A stretch of 64,000 nt of DNA, from positions 1 to 64,000 of IMG/VR virus record IMGVR_UViG_3300005613_000025, one strand, 5' to 3'. The notes under the pieces were generated by a model that was not told where the DNA came from, searched no databases, and worked only from the letters and a program-made list of their open reading frames with translations. The translations under genes were made by a program, and so were the position numbers. Below are positions 42,771 through 52,116 of this stretch, one piece after another. The first letter of the stretch is position 1. The number at the start of each line of letters is the position of its first letter. This stretch comes from a virus.

Positions 42771-42791
42771 TTATCAATTTTATTTTGTTAC

Positions 42792-42804
42792 TCTATATAT
42801 TAAA
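42792..42804 (-). promoter_or_regulatory. Late-type promoter TTTTAATATATAG
   Basis: Minus-strand box 22 nt before the ATG at 42770. Confidence 0.5.
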
Positions 42805-42834
42805 ACCAAACTACAATAACCAACTATAATTCAC

Positions 42835-44505
42835 ATGTCAATAAGGAGAGATGTAAATAAATATAAGCCAAGAAAAGAGCAACAAGAGTGTTTGGATTTC
42901 ATTGATTCAAATTATAAGAAAAATCCACAGGATAAGATATATCTTTTGGATCTTCCAGTAGGTGTGGGAAAGTCACATCTTGCTATGATGATATCACAAT
43001 GGTATTTTGATAATGTTAACAGGATGGCAAGAGTTGATGTCATCACGAATTCAAAGATATTGCAGGATCAATATTCATCGACCTATAATTCAATTCAAGA
43101 CCTGAAAGGAAAGGATAACTATGAATGTAAAGAATATGGATGTTCCTGTGCGCAAGGTGCAGAGTTCAATAAATTGAATAAGACGAAATGTGATGATTGT
43201 CCTTATCAGTATGCAAGAGAGTCATTCATAAATGGTAAAATTTCATTGACCAACTTTTATCTTTATGTACTTTATGCACTTTACATACCAAAGGTGTTGG
43301 AAAATAGAGCAGCATCTGTTCTTATAGTCGATGAGGCTCATTCATTTGATGAGGTCATGAGTAATTTCATATCAGTAAAGATAACTGAGAAAACCATTAA
43401 AAAGATGAAACTCACCGATGAGAGGAAAATGCTAAGTGAGTTGAAGTCGGTCAAGACGATATCAGAATATATCAAATTCTTGAAGAAGCTTGAAAAAACA
43501 ATTTCAAATTCAATGAATGACATTACACGATCAATGATGGGCAGATCACGAAGCATCACAAAAGATAAAAGAAGTGTTAAATTATCAGTGATACTGGAAA
43601 AAGGTCCGAACAGTGATGTGAAAATGATGAATCTCATATCTGACCTTGATCAGTTGAGATCAAAGATCGAGATATTTTTAAAAGAGTATGAGAATGATCC
43701 TGACAATTGGATATTGGAATCAAATTGGAATGAAAAGACCAAGAAGGTTGAACTTTCACTTGAGCCGATATGGGCCTATGAATATCTTGATAAATATGTT
43801 TTCTCAAAATACGATATGGTCTTTCTCATGTCAGGAACAATATTGAACAAATCTCTTTTCTGTGAAATAAATGGCCTCGATGTTGATCGGTCAGTATATT
43901 ACTCGATCAATTCACCATTTGAAGTAAGTAAAAGACCTATATTTTATATGCCGCTTGGTAAAATGTCATATAAACAAAAAGAAACAACATTCAAGAATTA
44001 CATACCATATATACATAAGATACTGAAAAAGTACAATGATAAGAAGGGGATCATCCACACAAATTCCTTTGAATTGTCAAAATGGATCGAGGATTCAGTC
44101 AAGGATGATAGATTGATGTTCCATGATTCATCAAATAAAGATCAGGTCCTGAACGAACATTATGACTCTACTAAGCCGTCAGTGATTGTCTCACCATCAA
44201 TGGATACCGGTGTAAGCTTCGATGATGATAAGGCAAGATTTCAGATCATTGCAAAGGTTCCATATCCTACACTCGCATCTAAAAAGAACAAGATGCGTCA
44301 AAAAATGAAACCTGATTGGTACATATGGAGAACCGTGTCCGGCTTGATACAAATGACCGGAAGAGCTGTAAGATCAGTGGATGATCATGCCGATACAATT
44401 ATAATAGATGGAGGATTCGGTGATGTAATGAGATTCAGTTCACATTTTTTACCGAAATGGTTTCAAAATGCAATAAGATCGGTCAATATCAAAACAAAAG
44501 TTTGA
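42835..44505 (+). CDS. XPD/DinG-type iron-sulfur helicase
   Basis: Protein of 556 residues. Walker A LPVGVGKSHLA (40-50), Cys cluster NYECKEYGCSCAQ and KCDDCPY (about 97-126, a 4Fe-4S domain), DEAH box VDEAHSF (about 165-171) and motif VI IQMTGRAVRS (about 505-514) define a superfamily 2 helicase of the XPD/DinG type, which unwinds DNA 5' to 3'. It is plausibly a phage replication or recombination helicase. Single-gene unit. Confidence 0.85.
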   Translation: MSIRRDVNKYKPRKEQQECLDFIDSNYKKNPQDKIYLLDLPVGVGKSHLAMMISQWYFDNVNRMARVDVITNSKILQDQYSSTYNSIQDLKGKDNYECKEYGCSCAQGAEFNKLNKTKCDDCPYQYARESFINGKISLTNFYLYVLYALYIPKVLENRAASVLIVDEAHSFDEVMSNFISVKITEKTIKKMKLTDERKMLSELKSVKTISEYIKFLKKLEKTISNSMNDITRSMMGRSRSITKDKRSVKLSVILEKGPNSDVKMMNLISDLDQLRSKIEIFLKEYENDPDNWILESNWNEKTKKVELSLEPIWAYEYLDKYVFSKYDMVFLMSGTILNKSLFCEINGLDVDRSVYYSINSPFEVSKRPIFYMPLGKMSYKQKETTFKNYIPYIHKILKKYNDKKGIIHTNSFELSKWIEDSVKDDRLMFHDSSNKDQVLNEHYDSTKPSVIVSPSMDTGVSFDDDKARFQIIAKVPYPTLASKKNKMRQKMKPDWYIWRTVSGLIQMTGRAVRSVDDHADTIIIDGGFGDVMRFSSHFLPKWFQNAIRSVNIKTKV

Positions 44506-44910
44506 TCATTTGAAGCTATCGAATCGAACTATACTGGATTCATTCTTCTTCTTTTTCTCAATTGCCTTTCTCAATCCTTCTGGAAGCTTCTTTTGTTTTG
44601 CAGTTAATCCTTTTGATTTTCCTTCTTCTTTATCTTCCATTGAATCTTCGATCGCTTTTCCTCTTGATTTCTCATACTTAGAGATTTTCTTGTTCTTATC
44701 GAGGTCAGCTTTTTTTGGATTTTTCAATCCTGATTTTTCGTACGATACTTCGTTCTTTTTCTTTTCATCAACCTCGACAACTTCTGATGCCTCAGACTCA
44801 CAGGTATCACAACCTTCTTCTTCAAGTTCGGATATTTCATCCTCTTCTTCGTATTCGTCTTCAAATTCTGGTTCTACATAGAATTTTTCAAATTTAGTGA
44901 GGTGTTTCAT
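44506..44910 (-). CDS. Head-targeted charged protein
   Basis: 134 residues: leader MKHLTKFEKFYVE, an acidic segment with CDTC, then LKNPKKADLDKNKKISKYE and LTAKQKKLPEGLRKAIEKKK, a basic block repeated in small T4-group proteins. Probably an internal head protein that neutralises DNA. Late-type AATATATATACATTAAAA box upstream. Confidence 0.65.
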   Translation of the reverse strand: MKHLTKFEKFYVEPEFEDEYEEEDEISELEEEGCDTCESEASEVVEVDEKKKNEVSYEKSGLKNPKKADLDKNKKISKYEKSRGKAIEDSMEDKEEGKSKGLTAKQKKLPEGLRKAIEKKKKNESSIVRFDSFK

Positions 44911-44979
44911 AATAAAAGATTTAATTTTAATGTATATATATTATTCTAAAAATAGAAAATGTGATTTTATATATATTTC

Positions 44980-46212
44980 ATGAAAAAAATTTTCGATTAT
45001 TACCAGTTCATAAATGAGTCGAAATATGTGAAGGTTCCATTTGTTTTCTCAATAGATTTCGGAAAAACAATAAGAAAAATAGATGAGTTGATCGGAACAG
45101 ATGTTGCCAATAAATTACTTGATAGAACAATCGATTTCAGGTCGGATATTTCTTTGATCGACCTATCAGATGATCCGAACATGGTTGAATTCACAACTGC
45201 AGATAAAATATCACAAAAGTTCAATACAACTGATTTTGTCCTATTAGGTCTTAATATATCACCTTTGGTCTATTCTGGATCTAAAATTTACAATGAACAA
45301 AGATCCAAGATGAGGATAGGAAAATTCCTTAAAAAAATATTAGGTGCTGATATCAATGACCAAGAAGTTGAAAAGTTCTCAAAGGCATATGAATCACAGA
45401 ATCGAGAAGATTCAAAATATTTCGAGATATATCGAGGAGTTGATATCAAAATAGGTTATGATACTGAAAATTTTGTTGAAGCGGGATCAAGTGAGTTGCA
45501 CAATTCATGCATGAATGATCGATTTTATGAATTGGAATTCTTTCTTGGGTGTCCTGTCATGTTACTTACTTTGAAACAGAATGAAAAGATATGTGCAAGA
45601 GCGCTTATTTGGGAAGTTGAGGTTATTGATAGGTCAGGAACTTTATCCGGCAAATCCAAAAAATACAATTTCATGGATCGTGTGTATTACATTGATACAA
45701 AAGACCTATACAGGTTTCAGAGATGGTCCAAGGAAAATAAAGTGTTGTACAAGAGCGATAATAAAACAGGCCCATTCGAAAAAATAACAATGCCTGATGG
45801 AACACAAACATTTCTGAATATGAAATGTGAGATAAAAATCGATCTTGATGAGTGGCTTGATATAGATAATCCTTATATGGTTCCTTACATTGACACTCTC
45901 TGCCATGGTCAGAAAAATCAACTTAGTAATTTCATACCATCAGATGGAAAATATTATGTGTTTCAAGAAACAGATGGTACCGTATTGGTGCAATCGAATA
46001 TGAAAGATGTAAATGGTGAAAGAATACCGGAATCAGAATCACACAATTATGTGATGTCGAATTATCAGCAAGGACTTGTTCATGTAGATGATGTCGAATA
46101 TGTTGAATATGAAGCTGATGGAAAAATTATGAAAGATCCGATTGATATAGAAGTTCTTAAACAGTCTGATGATTTTAAACAAATAGATAATAAATGGATA
46201 AAAGTCAAGTAA
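44980..46212 (+). CDS. Head-targeted unknown protein, 410 residues
   Basis: Leader MKKIFDYYQFINES. Around residues 165-210 it has EAGSSELHNSCMND then CPVMLLTLKQNEKICARALIWEV, a block found in other large-phage proteins of unknown function (ELxNSCM ... RALxW). No catalytic motif can be named. TATATATTTC box before the start. Confidence 0.6.
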   Translation: MKKIFDYYQFINESKYVKVPFVFSIDFGKTIRKIDELIGTDVANKLLDRTIDFRSDISLIDLSDDPNMVEFTTADKISQKFNTTDFVLLGLNISPLVYSGSKIYNEQRSKMRIGKFLKKILGADINDQEVEKFSKAYESQNREDSKYFEIYRGVDIKIGYDTENFVEAGSSELHNSCMNDRFYELEFFLGCPVMLLTLKQNEKICARALIWEVEVIDRSGTLSGKSKKYNFMDRVYYIDTKDLYRFQRWSKENKVLYKSDNKTGPFEKITMPDGTQTFLNMKCEIKIDLDEWLDIDNPYMVPYIDTLCHGQKNQLSNFIPSDGKYYVFQETDGTVLVQSNMKDVNGERIPESESHNYVMSNYQQGLVHVDDVEYVEYEADGKIMKDPIDIEVLKQSDDFKQIDNKWIKVK

Positions 46213-46221
46213 AATGTTAGA

Positions 46222-46854
46222 ATGATGCTTGATAAAATAAAAGAAAATTTCAAATACAGTGAATCAATTCACGGATCATTTTATTATTTGAATGAATCAA
46301 AAATCAATAAACACATTTTTGATGTAAATGTTCTGAGCTTTAAAAACTTCTACGCCAACCTCATACTTTATGTGAATGATAACATATTCGAACTGGGCGA
46401 CGAATCTATTGAAGAATTGAGAAGCTTAATGGATCAAAATGACATAGACAGTAAGTATTACAGGAACTCTTTTTTTGGAAAAAAACTGATGAACAAATAT
46501 CACAGTATCAATAGAGAGGATCAAAGAGGAATGAAAATGGGAAACATGGTCATACAGATCGGACGGGAGATAATGGAATCAGTGAGACATAACTATCATG
46601 ATGTTACATGTATTGATACAGACATGATAATCTCTGAGTCAACAATAGAAATTGACATAGAATTACCAATTGAGAAGGAAAAATACGAATGTATCAGGTT
46701 TATAAATGCAAAAAGGTATGTCTTTAAGGAGTATGGAGAATCAGAGATCAAAGTAAGAGGGTACACCAGAAGAGACCTTCAGAAAACCTTGGGTTACCAA
46801 CAAGAAATGATGAAATTATTAAGAAAGCAAAAGCTTAAAAAAATCTTAGAATGA
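46222..46854 (+). CDS. Unknown protein with shared C-terminal tail
   Basis: 210 residues (MMLDKIKENFKYSESIHGS; a second Met is at position 2). Ends LRKQKLKKILE. Overlaps the next gene by 4 bp. No motif. Confidence 0.6.
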   Translation: MMLDKIKENFKYSESIHGSFYYLNESKINKHIFDVNVLSFKNFYANLILYVNDNIFELGDESIEELRSLMDQNDIDSKYYRNSFFGKKLMNKYHSINREDQRGMKMGNMVIQIGREIMESVRHNYHDVTCIDTDMIISESTIEIDIELPIEKEKYECIRFINAKRYVFKEYGESEIKVRGYTRRDLQKTLGYQQEMMKLLRKQKLKKILE

Positions 46855-47045
46855 AAAAAAGATGTGAAACATGTGCTCATTTTAGAGAATACTTCCATAT
46901 GGATACAATATATTCGGACGAGTATATATGTAAATTACATGGGGACTCTGCACTCATAACACATCCTGATACACAATGTTGTGAGAAGCATATAAGTGAT
47001 TTAGGTCACAAACGAAAAGAAAAATTAAAAAAACTTCTTGATTGA
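46851..47045 (+). CDS. Small Cys-rich protein with shared C-terminal tail
   Basis: 64 residues: MKKRCETCAHFREYF, YICKLHG and QCCEKH make a compact zinc-finger-like set (CxxC...C...CC). Ends HKRKEKLKKLLD. Coupled to the gene upstream. Confidence 0.6.
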   Translation: MKKRCETCAHFREYFHMDTIYSDEYICKLHGDSALITHPDTQCCEKHISDLGHKRKEKLKKLLD

Positions 47046-47076
47046 TTTCTATTATAATAGAAAAATATAAATTAAA

Positions 47077-47397
47077 ATGGCAGAATCAGTAACAGATAAT
47101 AACTTCTCAGAATTCATCCAGAATAAAGTAGTTCTGGTGGATGTATTCACAACTTGGTGTGGACCATGTAAGATGCTAGGACCTATCATAGAAGATGTTT
47201 CAAATCACTACGAGAATGATGAAAAAGTGAGTATAGGAAAGATGAATGGTGAGGAAAACAGAGAAACTATCACACAACTACAAGTGAGAAATGTTCCTAC
47301 GATCATATTTTATAAGGATGGTCAAGAAGTTGAGAGAAAAGTGGGTGTTGTTCAAAAAAGTGAATTGATCAATATCATTGATAATCTTAAAGATTAG
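47077..47397 (+). CDS. Thioredoxin
   Basis: 106 residues with TTWCGPCKML (active site CGPC) and VRNVPTIIFY (cis-Pro loop). Full-length thioredoxin fold. Phage thioredoxins supply electrons to ribonucleotide reductase or act as polymerase partners. A TATAATAGAAAAATATAAA stretch precedes it. Confidence 0.93.
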   Translation: MAESVTDNNFSEFIQNKVVLVDVFTTWCGPCKMLGPIIEDVSNHYENDEKVSIGKMNGEENRETITQLQVRNVPTIIFYKDGQEVERKVGVVQKSELINIIDNLKD

Positions 47398-47402
47398 TCT
47401 AA

Positions 47403-47957
47403 ATGGATGAGTTCTTAGAGATATTGAACGACCATTCGATAATAACGATGAGTTATAATTCATCATATGAAATAAAGGTCAACAGCTTTATCAAGTATTT
47501 TTACAATGATCCTACATTTTTCTCGGATATGGATATCGATGAGATATTTGAGAAACTGAATGAAAAAAAGTTCAATCGATCTATTGTGATATCATCGATA
47601 GTTGGTAATGAGAAAACAATAGTCATAGATCTACCATCATTGCATCTACCAGATGGTTTGCCTCTTAATTCGAGAAATCAACATAAAACTCTGATGCACC
47701 GATTATCTGAACTTATTTTCATTAATGATGAAATAAAATGGAGGTTCATAATTCTCTCACATAAATATACATCTTTTGGCAAGCATAATATTTTAGGTGG
47801 TGAGCAGCTTTTATATCACTCACATCATGTGCTCGATATTGATGAAGATATCAACATAATCAAATCCAGAAATTTCTCACCGAAATATCTTGAAAAATCA
47901 GATAAATTACTTAGAAAGATCAAATTGAATGACATACTCAATGAAACTGAAAAATAA
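47403..47957 (+). CDS. Unknown protein with shared C-terminal tail
   Basis: 184 residues (MDEFLEILNDHSIITMSYN). Ends LRKIKLNDILNETEK. Overlaps the SmpB gene by 17 bp. No motif. Confidence 0.6.
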   Translation: MDEFLEILNDHSIITMSYNSSYEIKVNSFIKYFYNDPTFFSDMDIDEIFEKLNEKKFNRSIVISSIVGNEKTIVIDLPSLHLPDGLPLNSRNQHKTLMHRLSELIFINDEIKWRFIILSHKYTSFGKHNILGGEQLLYHSHHVLDIDEDINIIKSRNFSPKYLEKSDKLLRKIKLNDILNETEK

Positions 47958-48378
47958 AAAAGCATATTTTGACTTTGATATAGAACAAGAATATGTTTGT
48001 GGTATCAAACTTGTTGGATCCGAGGTCAAATCCGTTAGAATGAAGATGATATCATTCTCAGACTCATATGTTCTGATAGATAATGAGAATCAGGTGATCC
48101 TTAGAAATCTCAGTATTGCAAAATATGAGAATGCATCATTTGACAATCACGATGAGAAGCGGGATAGGATACTTCTTTTGAATAAAAAGGAGATTGAAAA
48201 GATATCTCACTCACAGATGGCAAAGAACCTTTCTATCATTCCTCTTGAAATATTCACAAAAGGAACACTTATAAAAGTGAAGATAGGTCTTGGCCGTGGT
48301 AAAAAGAAGTATGATAAGAGGAATTCAATTAAGGAAAAGGACATAGAAAGAGAAGTAAAAAGAAATGAGAAAAATTGA
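47941..48378 (+). CDS. smpB: SmpB, tmRNA-binding protein
   Basis: 145 residues. NKKAYFDFDIEQEYVCGIKL, GSEVKSVRMKMISFSDSYV, RDRILLLNKKEI and LIKVKIGLGRGKKKYDKR match SmpB throughout, including the C-terminal GKKxxDKR tail that enters the ribosomal decoding site. SmpB carries tmRNA to stalled ribosomes. The phage also encodes a tmRNA (10782), so this is probably its partner. The ATG at 47941 is preferred; one at 47929 would add MTYS. Neighbours are thioredoxin and small unknowns, not the tmRNA itself. Confidence 0.9.
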   Translation: MKLKNKKAYFDFDIEQEYVCGIKLVGSEVKSVRMKMISFSDSYVLIDNENQVILRNLSIAKYENASFDNHDEKRDRILLLNKKEIEKISHSQMAKNLSIIPLEIFTKGTLIKVKIGLGRGKKKYDKRNSIKEKDIEREVKRNEKN

Positions 48379-48739
48379 TATTGAATTTGGTGATGTAACA
48401 TCTGAGTTCTTGGACAGAAGTAGTATAATGGCTCGAAGTCTTATAAAACAACTTATACGAGAAGGTATAAACAAAGATTTCTCATCAGTTCTACTATCAC
48501 CTGGTGTCATATTAGAGGTCGATTTTCCAAGATACAGTTTGATACCATCCGAAAATCAATCAACCGGTCAAATAATGATGATAGGTATGTGTGATGGTTT
48601 TTTCATATTCAAGGATATGGTTGGATTTTTAGACCATTCACATCAAGCATGTTTATTTGACACATATGATATTCAAGTAGTATCAAGTATGATATTGAAA
48701 GATATCAGAATGAAAAAAATGAAAGATATACTTAATTAA
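48365..48739 (+). CDS. Unknown protein with shared C-terminal tail
   Basis: 124 residues (MRKIDIEFGDVTSEFLDRS). Ends RMKKMKDILN. Overlaps SmpB by 14 bp. No motif. Confidence 0.6.
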   Translation: MRKIDIEFGDVTSEFLDRSSIMARSLIKQLIREGINKDFSSVLLSPGVILEVDFPRYSLIPSENQSTGQIMMIGMCDGFFIFKDMVGFLDHSHQACLFDTYDIQVVSSMILKDIRMKKMKDILN

Positions 48740-48876
48740 GATTCCTCGGATTGTTCATTTTTACCTTCTTCCTTTGTCTTATCAAAGTTTTCAGAGCTTA
48801 TCACAACCAATTTATTTATTTCAACATCTGAACCGTTCTCGGTTTTCACTTATATATAAAAAAATAAAAATAAAAT
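48740..48876. other. Gap with a weak minus-strand ORF only
   Basis: No convincing gene. A 38-codon minus-strand frame (48849 to 48736, GTG start, ending EQSEES) is open but has no leader, motif or clear promoter. It could be the end of a decayed gene. Confidence 0.3.
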
Positions 48877-48907
48877 TTTGGTGGTAAACTTTTAATATAT
48901 ATATTTG
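48877..48907 (+). promoter_or_regulatory. Complete host-type promoter (TTTG, 19 bp, TATATTTG)
   Basis: TTTG at 48877-48880 and TATATTTG at 48900-48907, separated by 19 bp, is the full Bacteroidota -33/-7 pair. The sequence TTTTAATATATATATTTG also overlaps the late-type box. No start codon follows; the product is the structured RNA. Confidence 0.7.
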
Positions 48908-48911
48908 TATA

Positions 48912-49490
48912 ACAATTGAGAGTCAATTAATAGACACTTGGAATTCTCACACTGAGATAGGCCGTCGCATTAAAACGGGGTTGTTTTATAAAATAAAACT
49001 ATACGTGATGTAACCCGTGGCTGAATCCCTTTCTTGGATGTGGGTGAAAATCCCACCGAAAGTGTCTTTAAAGAACTTGGTTAATAATTTTTATCTCTTT
49101 TATAAACCCTGGTTTGAGATTACTTTCAATTATAATATTATAATATAGATATAATAAAAAAATAAAGAGGTCTTTTGTGTTAGTATATGGTAAGTGTAAC
49201 TTTCACAGATGATATATGATTTAGATAAAATATATAATTGAATTATATATGAATAGCTTACCTTGATGTGTCTATGATGGTATGACACATCAATAAGATG
49301 AAACCATTATGGAGAGTTGAATACGGCAAAACGGGACATTGCCAAACCAAGGGACATTAGAGTAGCTCATATTCTTTTGTCTTTTAAGATAAAGTCCAAG
49401 TGGTCAGACCACAAAAGTTAAACGAACATCAAGTTCAAGGTTTTAGGCTTTAGACCTAGTTTAACAGAAGTTCCACAACTCTCCATTTAT
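48912..49490 (+). ncRNA. Large structured non-coding RNA (about 580 nt)
   Basis: No ORF on either strand, but many long helices. AGACACTT (48932-48939) pairs with AAGTGTCT (49060-49067), enclosing ACGGG/CCCGT and hairpin GTGGG/CCCAC. GGTAAG (49189-49194) pairs with CTTACC (49257-49262), next to a 9-bp hairpin TTGATGTGT/ACACATCAA (49263-49293). ATGGAGAGTTG (49309-49319) pairs over 11 bp with CAACTCTCCAT (49476-49486), enclosing GGCAA/TTGCC and GTGGT-CAG-ACCAC (49400-49412). A full host-type promoter drives it. Size is like that of GOLLD or ROOL RNAs of phages, but I cannot assign a family. Confidence 0.7.
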
Positions 49491-49518
49491 TTTGCAACAA
49501 TTTTAAAATCAATATAAA

Positions 49519-49917
49519 ATGACACTTAAAGAACAGATCAAAAAAGATTTCATGGCAGCTTTCAAAGCAAAGCAAACTCTGAAAAAACAATTGCTATCAA
49601 CCATCAAAGGTGAGATTGAAACACAGGAGAAATCAGGTGTTGAGATGACAGATGACCAGGTTGAGAAGATCCTACAGAAATTCAAAAAGAATCTTGAGCA
49701 ATCATTGAGTGTGAGAGATGATGAATCAACCAGAGAGGAATTGAACATTGTATCTAAATATCTTCCTGAGGAATTGTCAGAGGAGGCCATTCGTGAAAAG
49801 GTGTCACAACTCATTTCCAGTGGAGTTGGACACATTGGACAGATCATGAAAGAATTTTCAAATGTTCCTTGTGATAAAAAGGTTGTATCACAGGTTGCAA
49901 GAGAGATGCTTCAGTGA
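49519..49917 (+). CDS. YqeY/GatB-like protein
   Basis: 132 residues matching the YqeY family: LKEQIKKDFMAAFKAKQTLK, LLSTIKGEIE, VSKYLPEELSEEAI and GHIGQIMKEFS. The domain is shared with the tail of GatB, which binds tRNA in the amidotransferase. Its function alone is not settled; a tRNA-related role fits the other translation genes here. It follows the large RNA and ends before a terminator. Confidence 0.85.
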   Translation: MTLKEQIKKDFMAAFKAKQTLKKQLLSTIKGEIETQEKSGVEMTDDQVEKILQKFKKNLEQSLSVRDDESTREELNIVSKYLPEELSEEAIREKVSQLISSGVGHIGQIMKEFSNVPCDKKVVSQVAREMLQ

Positions 49918-49941
49918 TATCGATTTTTTTTGAGATGAGAG

Positions 49942-49971
49942 ACCGGATTGAAAATCAATCCGGTTTTTTTA
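49942..49971 (+). terminator. Rho-independent terminator
   Basis: Ten-bp stem ACCGGATTGA / TCAATCCGGT with loop AAA and seven T. It ends the RNA-YqeY unit. Confidence 0.92.
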
Positions 49972-49981
49972 TATATATGAC

Positions 49982-51058
49982 ATGGCAAAAGAGTTCAAAA
50001 CAATAGATGAGTTTGTAAGTTACCTCAGGTCAAGGAATAGAGAATCCAATATCAATGTCCGCAAAGGAGAAATATATTCAATCGGTGATGTTAGAATGTA
50101 TAATGATGATATCGATAAAGTGCCTTTTAAGTTTGAATTTGTAGATGGGTATATTGATGTATCAAATAATGATCTAATGAGTTTTGAATTTCTTCCTGAA
50201 GATGCAAAATCCTATGATATATCAGGCAATCCAGGAGTTACCGGTATCTTAAAAGAGATAACTGATAAATGTTCACACTGGACATTCAAAAAAATATACA
50301 ACCAACTCATACAGAATTGTCTTATCAATGATGTCTGGGTGGATGGTGTAACAAATCTTGAGATCATCGAAGAAATTTGGAAAGAAACAAAAAATGACAT
50401 TTATTTGGAGGATAAAAATGGATTCATGTCAAGATACTACAAATTACTTGACTCGAATGACATCGATCTTCTGGCGGATTATTATGATGTCACAGGTGAC
50501 ATATGGTCAAGTGATGATATATTGAAAAAGATATTTGACAAATTCGCTTCAGATAAATCAAATGAAAGAATTTTGAATTTCAGAATCTTATCAGTTCTCA
50601 TGTCAAATGATGAGGATAGCAAGATCAAAGACCTTATAGTGAAAAGTGGTTATGAGAAAGTATTGCCTTATATTTCATTATCTGAAAGACAAGATGAAGA
50701 AAAGAACATTCAAAAGGTGATATACCTGTTAGGTAAAAAAGTAACTCGTGGTGAGAAAACAATACAACGCGATGAGGAAAATGAGTGTCTTGTTTTCAAT
50801 GCATCATACGAGTTCATAGAAAATGATCAAGGTCTGTTCAAGAAGCAATTGAATATTGAAAGATTGATGAAGGTGGACATATACGATGCATCTGACCTTC
50901 AGATCATTAACATGATGAAGATGAGATCAAGATTCCAACAGGATGTTGAAACATATTTCATATGGGTTCCAAAAGGATCATTCGATGAATACATAGAAAC
51001 GAATGATATTCCCGATTATATCCTTGATCTCATAGATAAAAAGAAAACAAGAACATGA
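49982..51058 (+). CDS. Unknown protein, 358 residues
   Basis: MAKEFKTIDEFVSYLRSRN. Contains a leucine-repeat-like start (YIDVSNNDLMSFEFLPED) and helical middle. No catalytic motif. A TATATATGAC stretch precedes it. Overlaps the next gene by 4 bp. Confidence 0.55.
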   Translation: MAKEFKTIDEFVSYLRSRNRESNINVRKGEIYSIGDVRMYNDDIDKVPFKFEFVDGYIDVSNNDLMSFEFLPEDAKSYDISGNPGVTGILKEITDKCSHWTFKKIYNQLIQNCLINDVWVDGVTNLEIIEEIWKETKNDIYLEDKNGFMSRYYKLLDSNDIDLLADYYDVTGDIWSSDDILKKIFDKFASDKSNERILNFRILSVLMSNDEDSKIKDLIVKSGYEKVLPYISLSERQDEEKNIQKVIYLLGKKVTRGEKTIQRDEENECLVFNASYEFIENDQGLFKKQLNIERLMKVDIYDASDLQIINMMKMRSRFQQDVETYFIWVPKGSFDEYIETNDIPDYILDLIDKKKTRT

Positions 51059-51702
51059 AATCATTTAAACAATTCAATGAATCGAATCAGGAATCTCTTC
51101 CATACCTTAATATCAAGGATGGGAAGTATAAATATGATTATTCTAAGATGTCAGTTGATGACCTTAATAGACAATTTGACTTTCATAGAGAAAAACATAT
51201 TGAAATGGAAGATTCAGATCCTGAATTATCAAAACATCATCTTAATATGATGAGACAAATACACACTAAATTGATAAATTCGCAAAAGAAGCAAAGAGCT
51301 AAGAAAAGACAAGATGATATTGCTCAACATAAAGAAAGGATAACTGATATCTTTCAAGATATGATAGACGAGGATCTTACTGATTTCAGTATTAAAACCT
51401 TCAGTCATACCGGTGAGTTCGGAGTAATTCGTGACGAATCGATTTACAGAACGATACTTGTTGGAATGACGATGGAAATAATGAACAGTTCAGATAGTGC
51501 ATTCATTGAGACTGAGCATTTCAGCGGATTTACGAATTTCGATGGTATGTATGAAAAGCTTGGATTTTTAAAGAAATTCGATCAGATACAAAAAGTGTTG
51601 AAGGATGCAGGGTATGATTTTACTTTCACATGCGAAGTTGATATAAATGAAGATGAAACTTCTAAAATTCATGTGAAAGGTTTCTGTGCATTGAAAAAAT
51701 AG
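51055..51702 (+). CDS. Head-targeted unknown protein
   Basis: 215 residues: leader MKSFKQFNESNQES. Basic helical middle (KKQRAKKRQDD) and beta-rich C-terminal half. Coupled to the gene upstream. Confidence 0.6.
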   Translation: MKSFKQFNESNQESLPYLNIKDGKYKYDYSKMSVDDLNRQFDFHREKHIEMEDSDPELSKHHLNMMRQIHTKLINSQKKQRAKKRQDDIAQHKERITDIFQDMIDEDLTDFSIKTFSHTGEFGVIRDESIYRTILVGMTMEIMNSSDSAFIETEHFSGFTNFDGMYEKLGFLKKFDQIQKVLKDAGYDFTFTCEVDINEDETSKIHVKGFCALKK

Positions 51703-51703
51703 T

Positions 51704-51711
51704 TATATTTG
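51704..51711 (+). promoter_or_regulatory. Host-type promoter box TATATTTG
   Basis: 15 nt before the ATG at 51727; starts the early-type operon 51727-53794. Confidence 0.65.
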
Positions 51712-51726
51712 TAAAAAATAAATTAA

Positions 51727-52116
51727 ATGCACTCAATACAAGTTTATCTATTGGACAAAAAAGAAATAAGAGGTGAAAAGATCAGATCCGTAACAGAAGG
51801 TGAAAGTTCGGATATAAAATTCACCAAAATGGGTGAAGGTATCTTAGCAACTACTCACATTCCAAAATTCAAAGAATTCAGAAAAGGAAAGACAATAGCC
51901 AAGATCGAAACAGATTATTTTGGAGGATCTGGTGAGCAATCTGCCAAACTTTATGTTGATGGAGTCAAGAAGTATGATGAATCAGATGTTTTTGATTATT
52001 CAAAAACTCCTATCAATGATGTTCTCAAAATGATGGGTGTTGTTAAAAAAACAGGTATGGATGAATTTGATACTATCGGACTTGGGAAATTTAGAACAAA
52101 TCAAGATTTCGAATGA
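51727..52116 (+). CDS. Unknown early-type protein
   Basis: 129 residues (MHSIQVYLLDKKEIRGEKI). First gene of a tight operon that contains IF3. Overlaps the next gene by 4 bp. No motif. Confidence 0.6.
   Translation: MHSIQVYLLDKKEIRGEKIRSVTEGESSDIKFTKMGEGILATTHIPKFKEFRKGKTIAKIETDYFGGSGEQSAKLYVDGVKKYDESDVFDYSKTPINDVLKMMGVVKKTGMDEFDTIGLGKFRTNQDFE

Noticed and set aside
48736-48849. 38-codon minus-strand ORF
   Set aside because: GTG start, no leader, no motif and no good promoter; kept only as a note on the gap.
48912-49490. Group I intron, RNase P RNA or cobalamin-type riboswitch
   Set aside because: I could not find the conserved core strings of these RNAs, and the region is not inside a gene that would be spliced.
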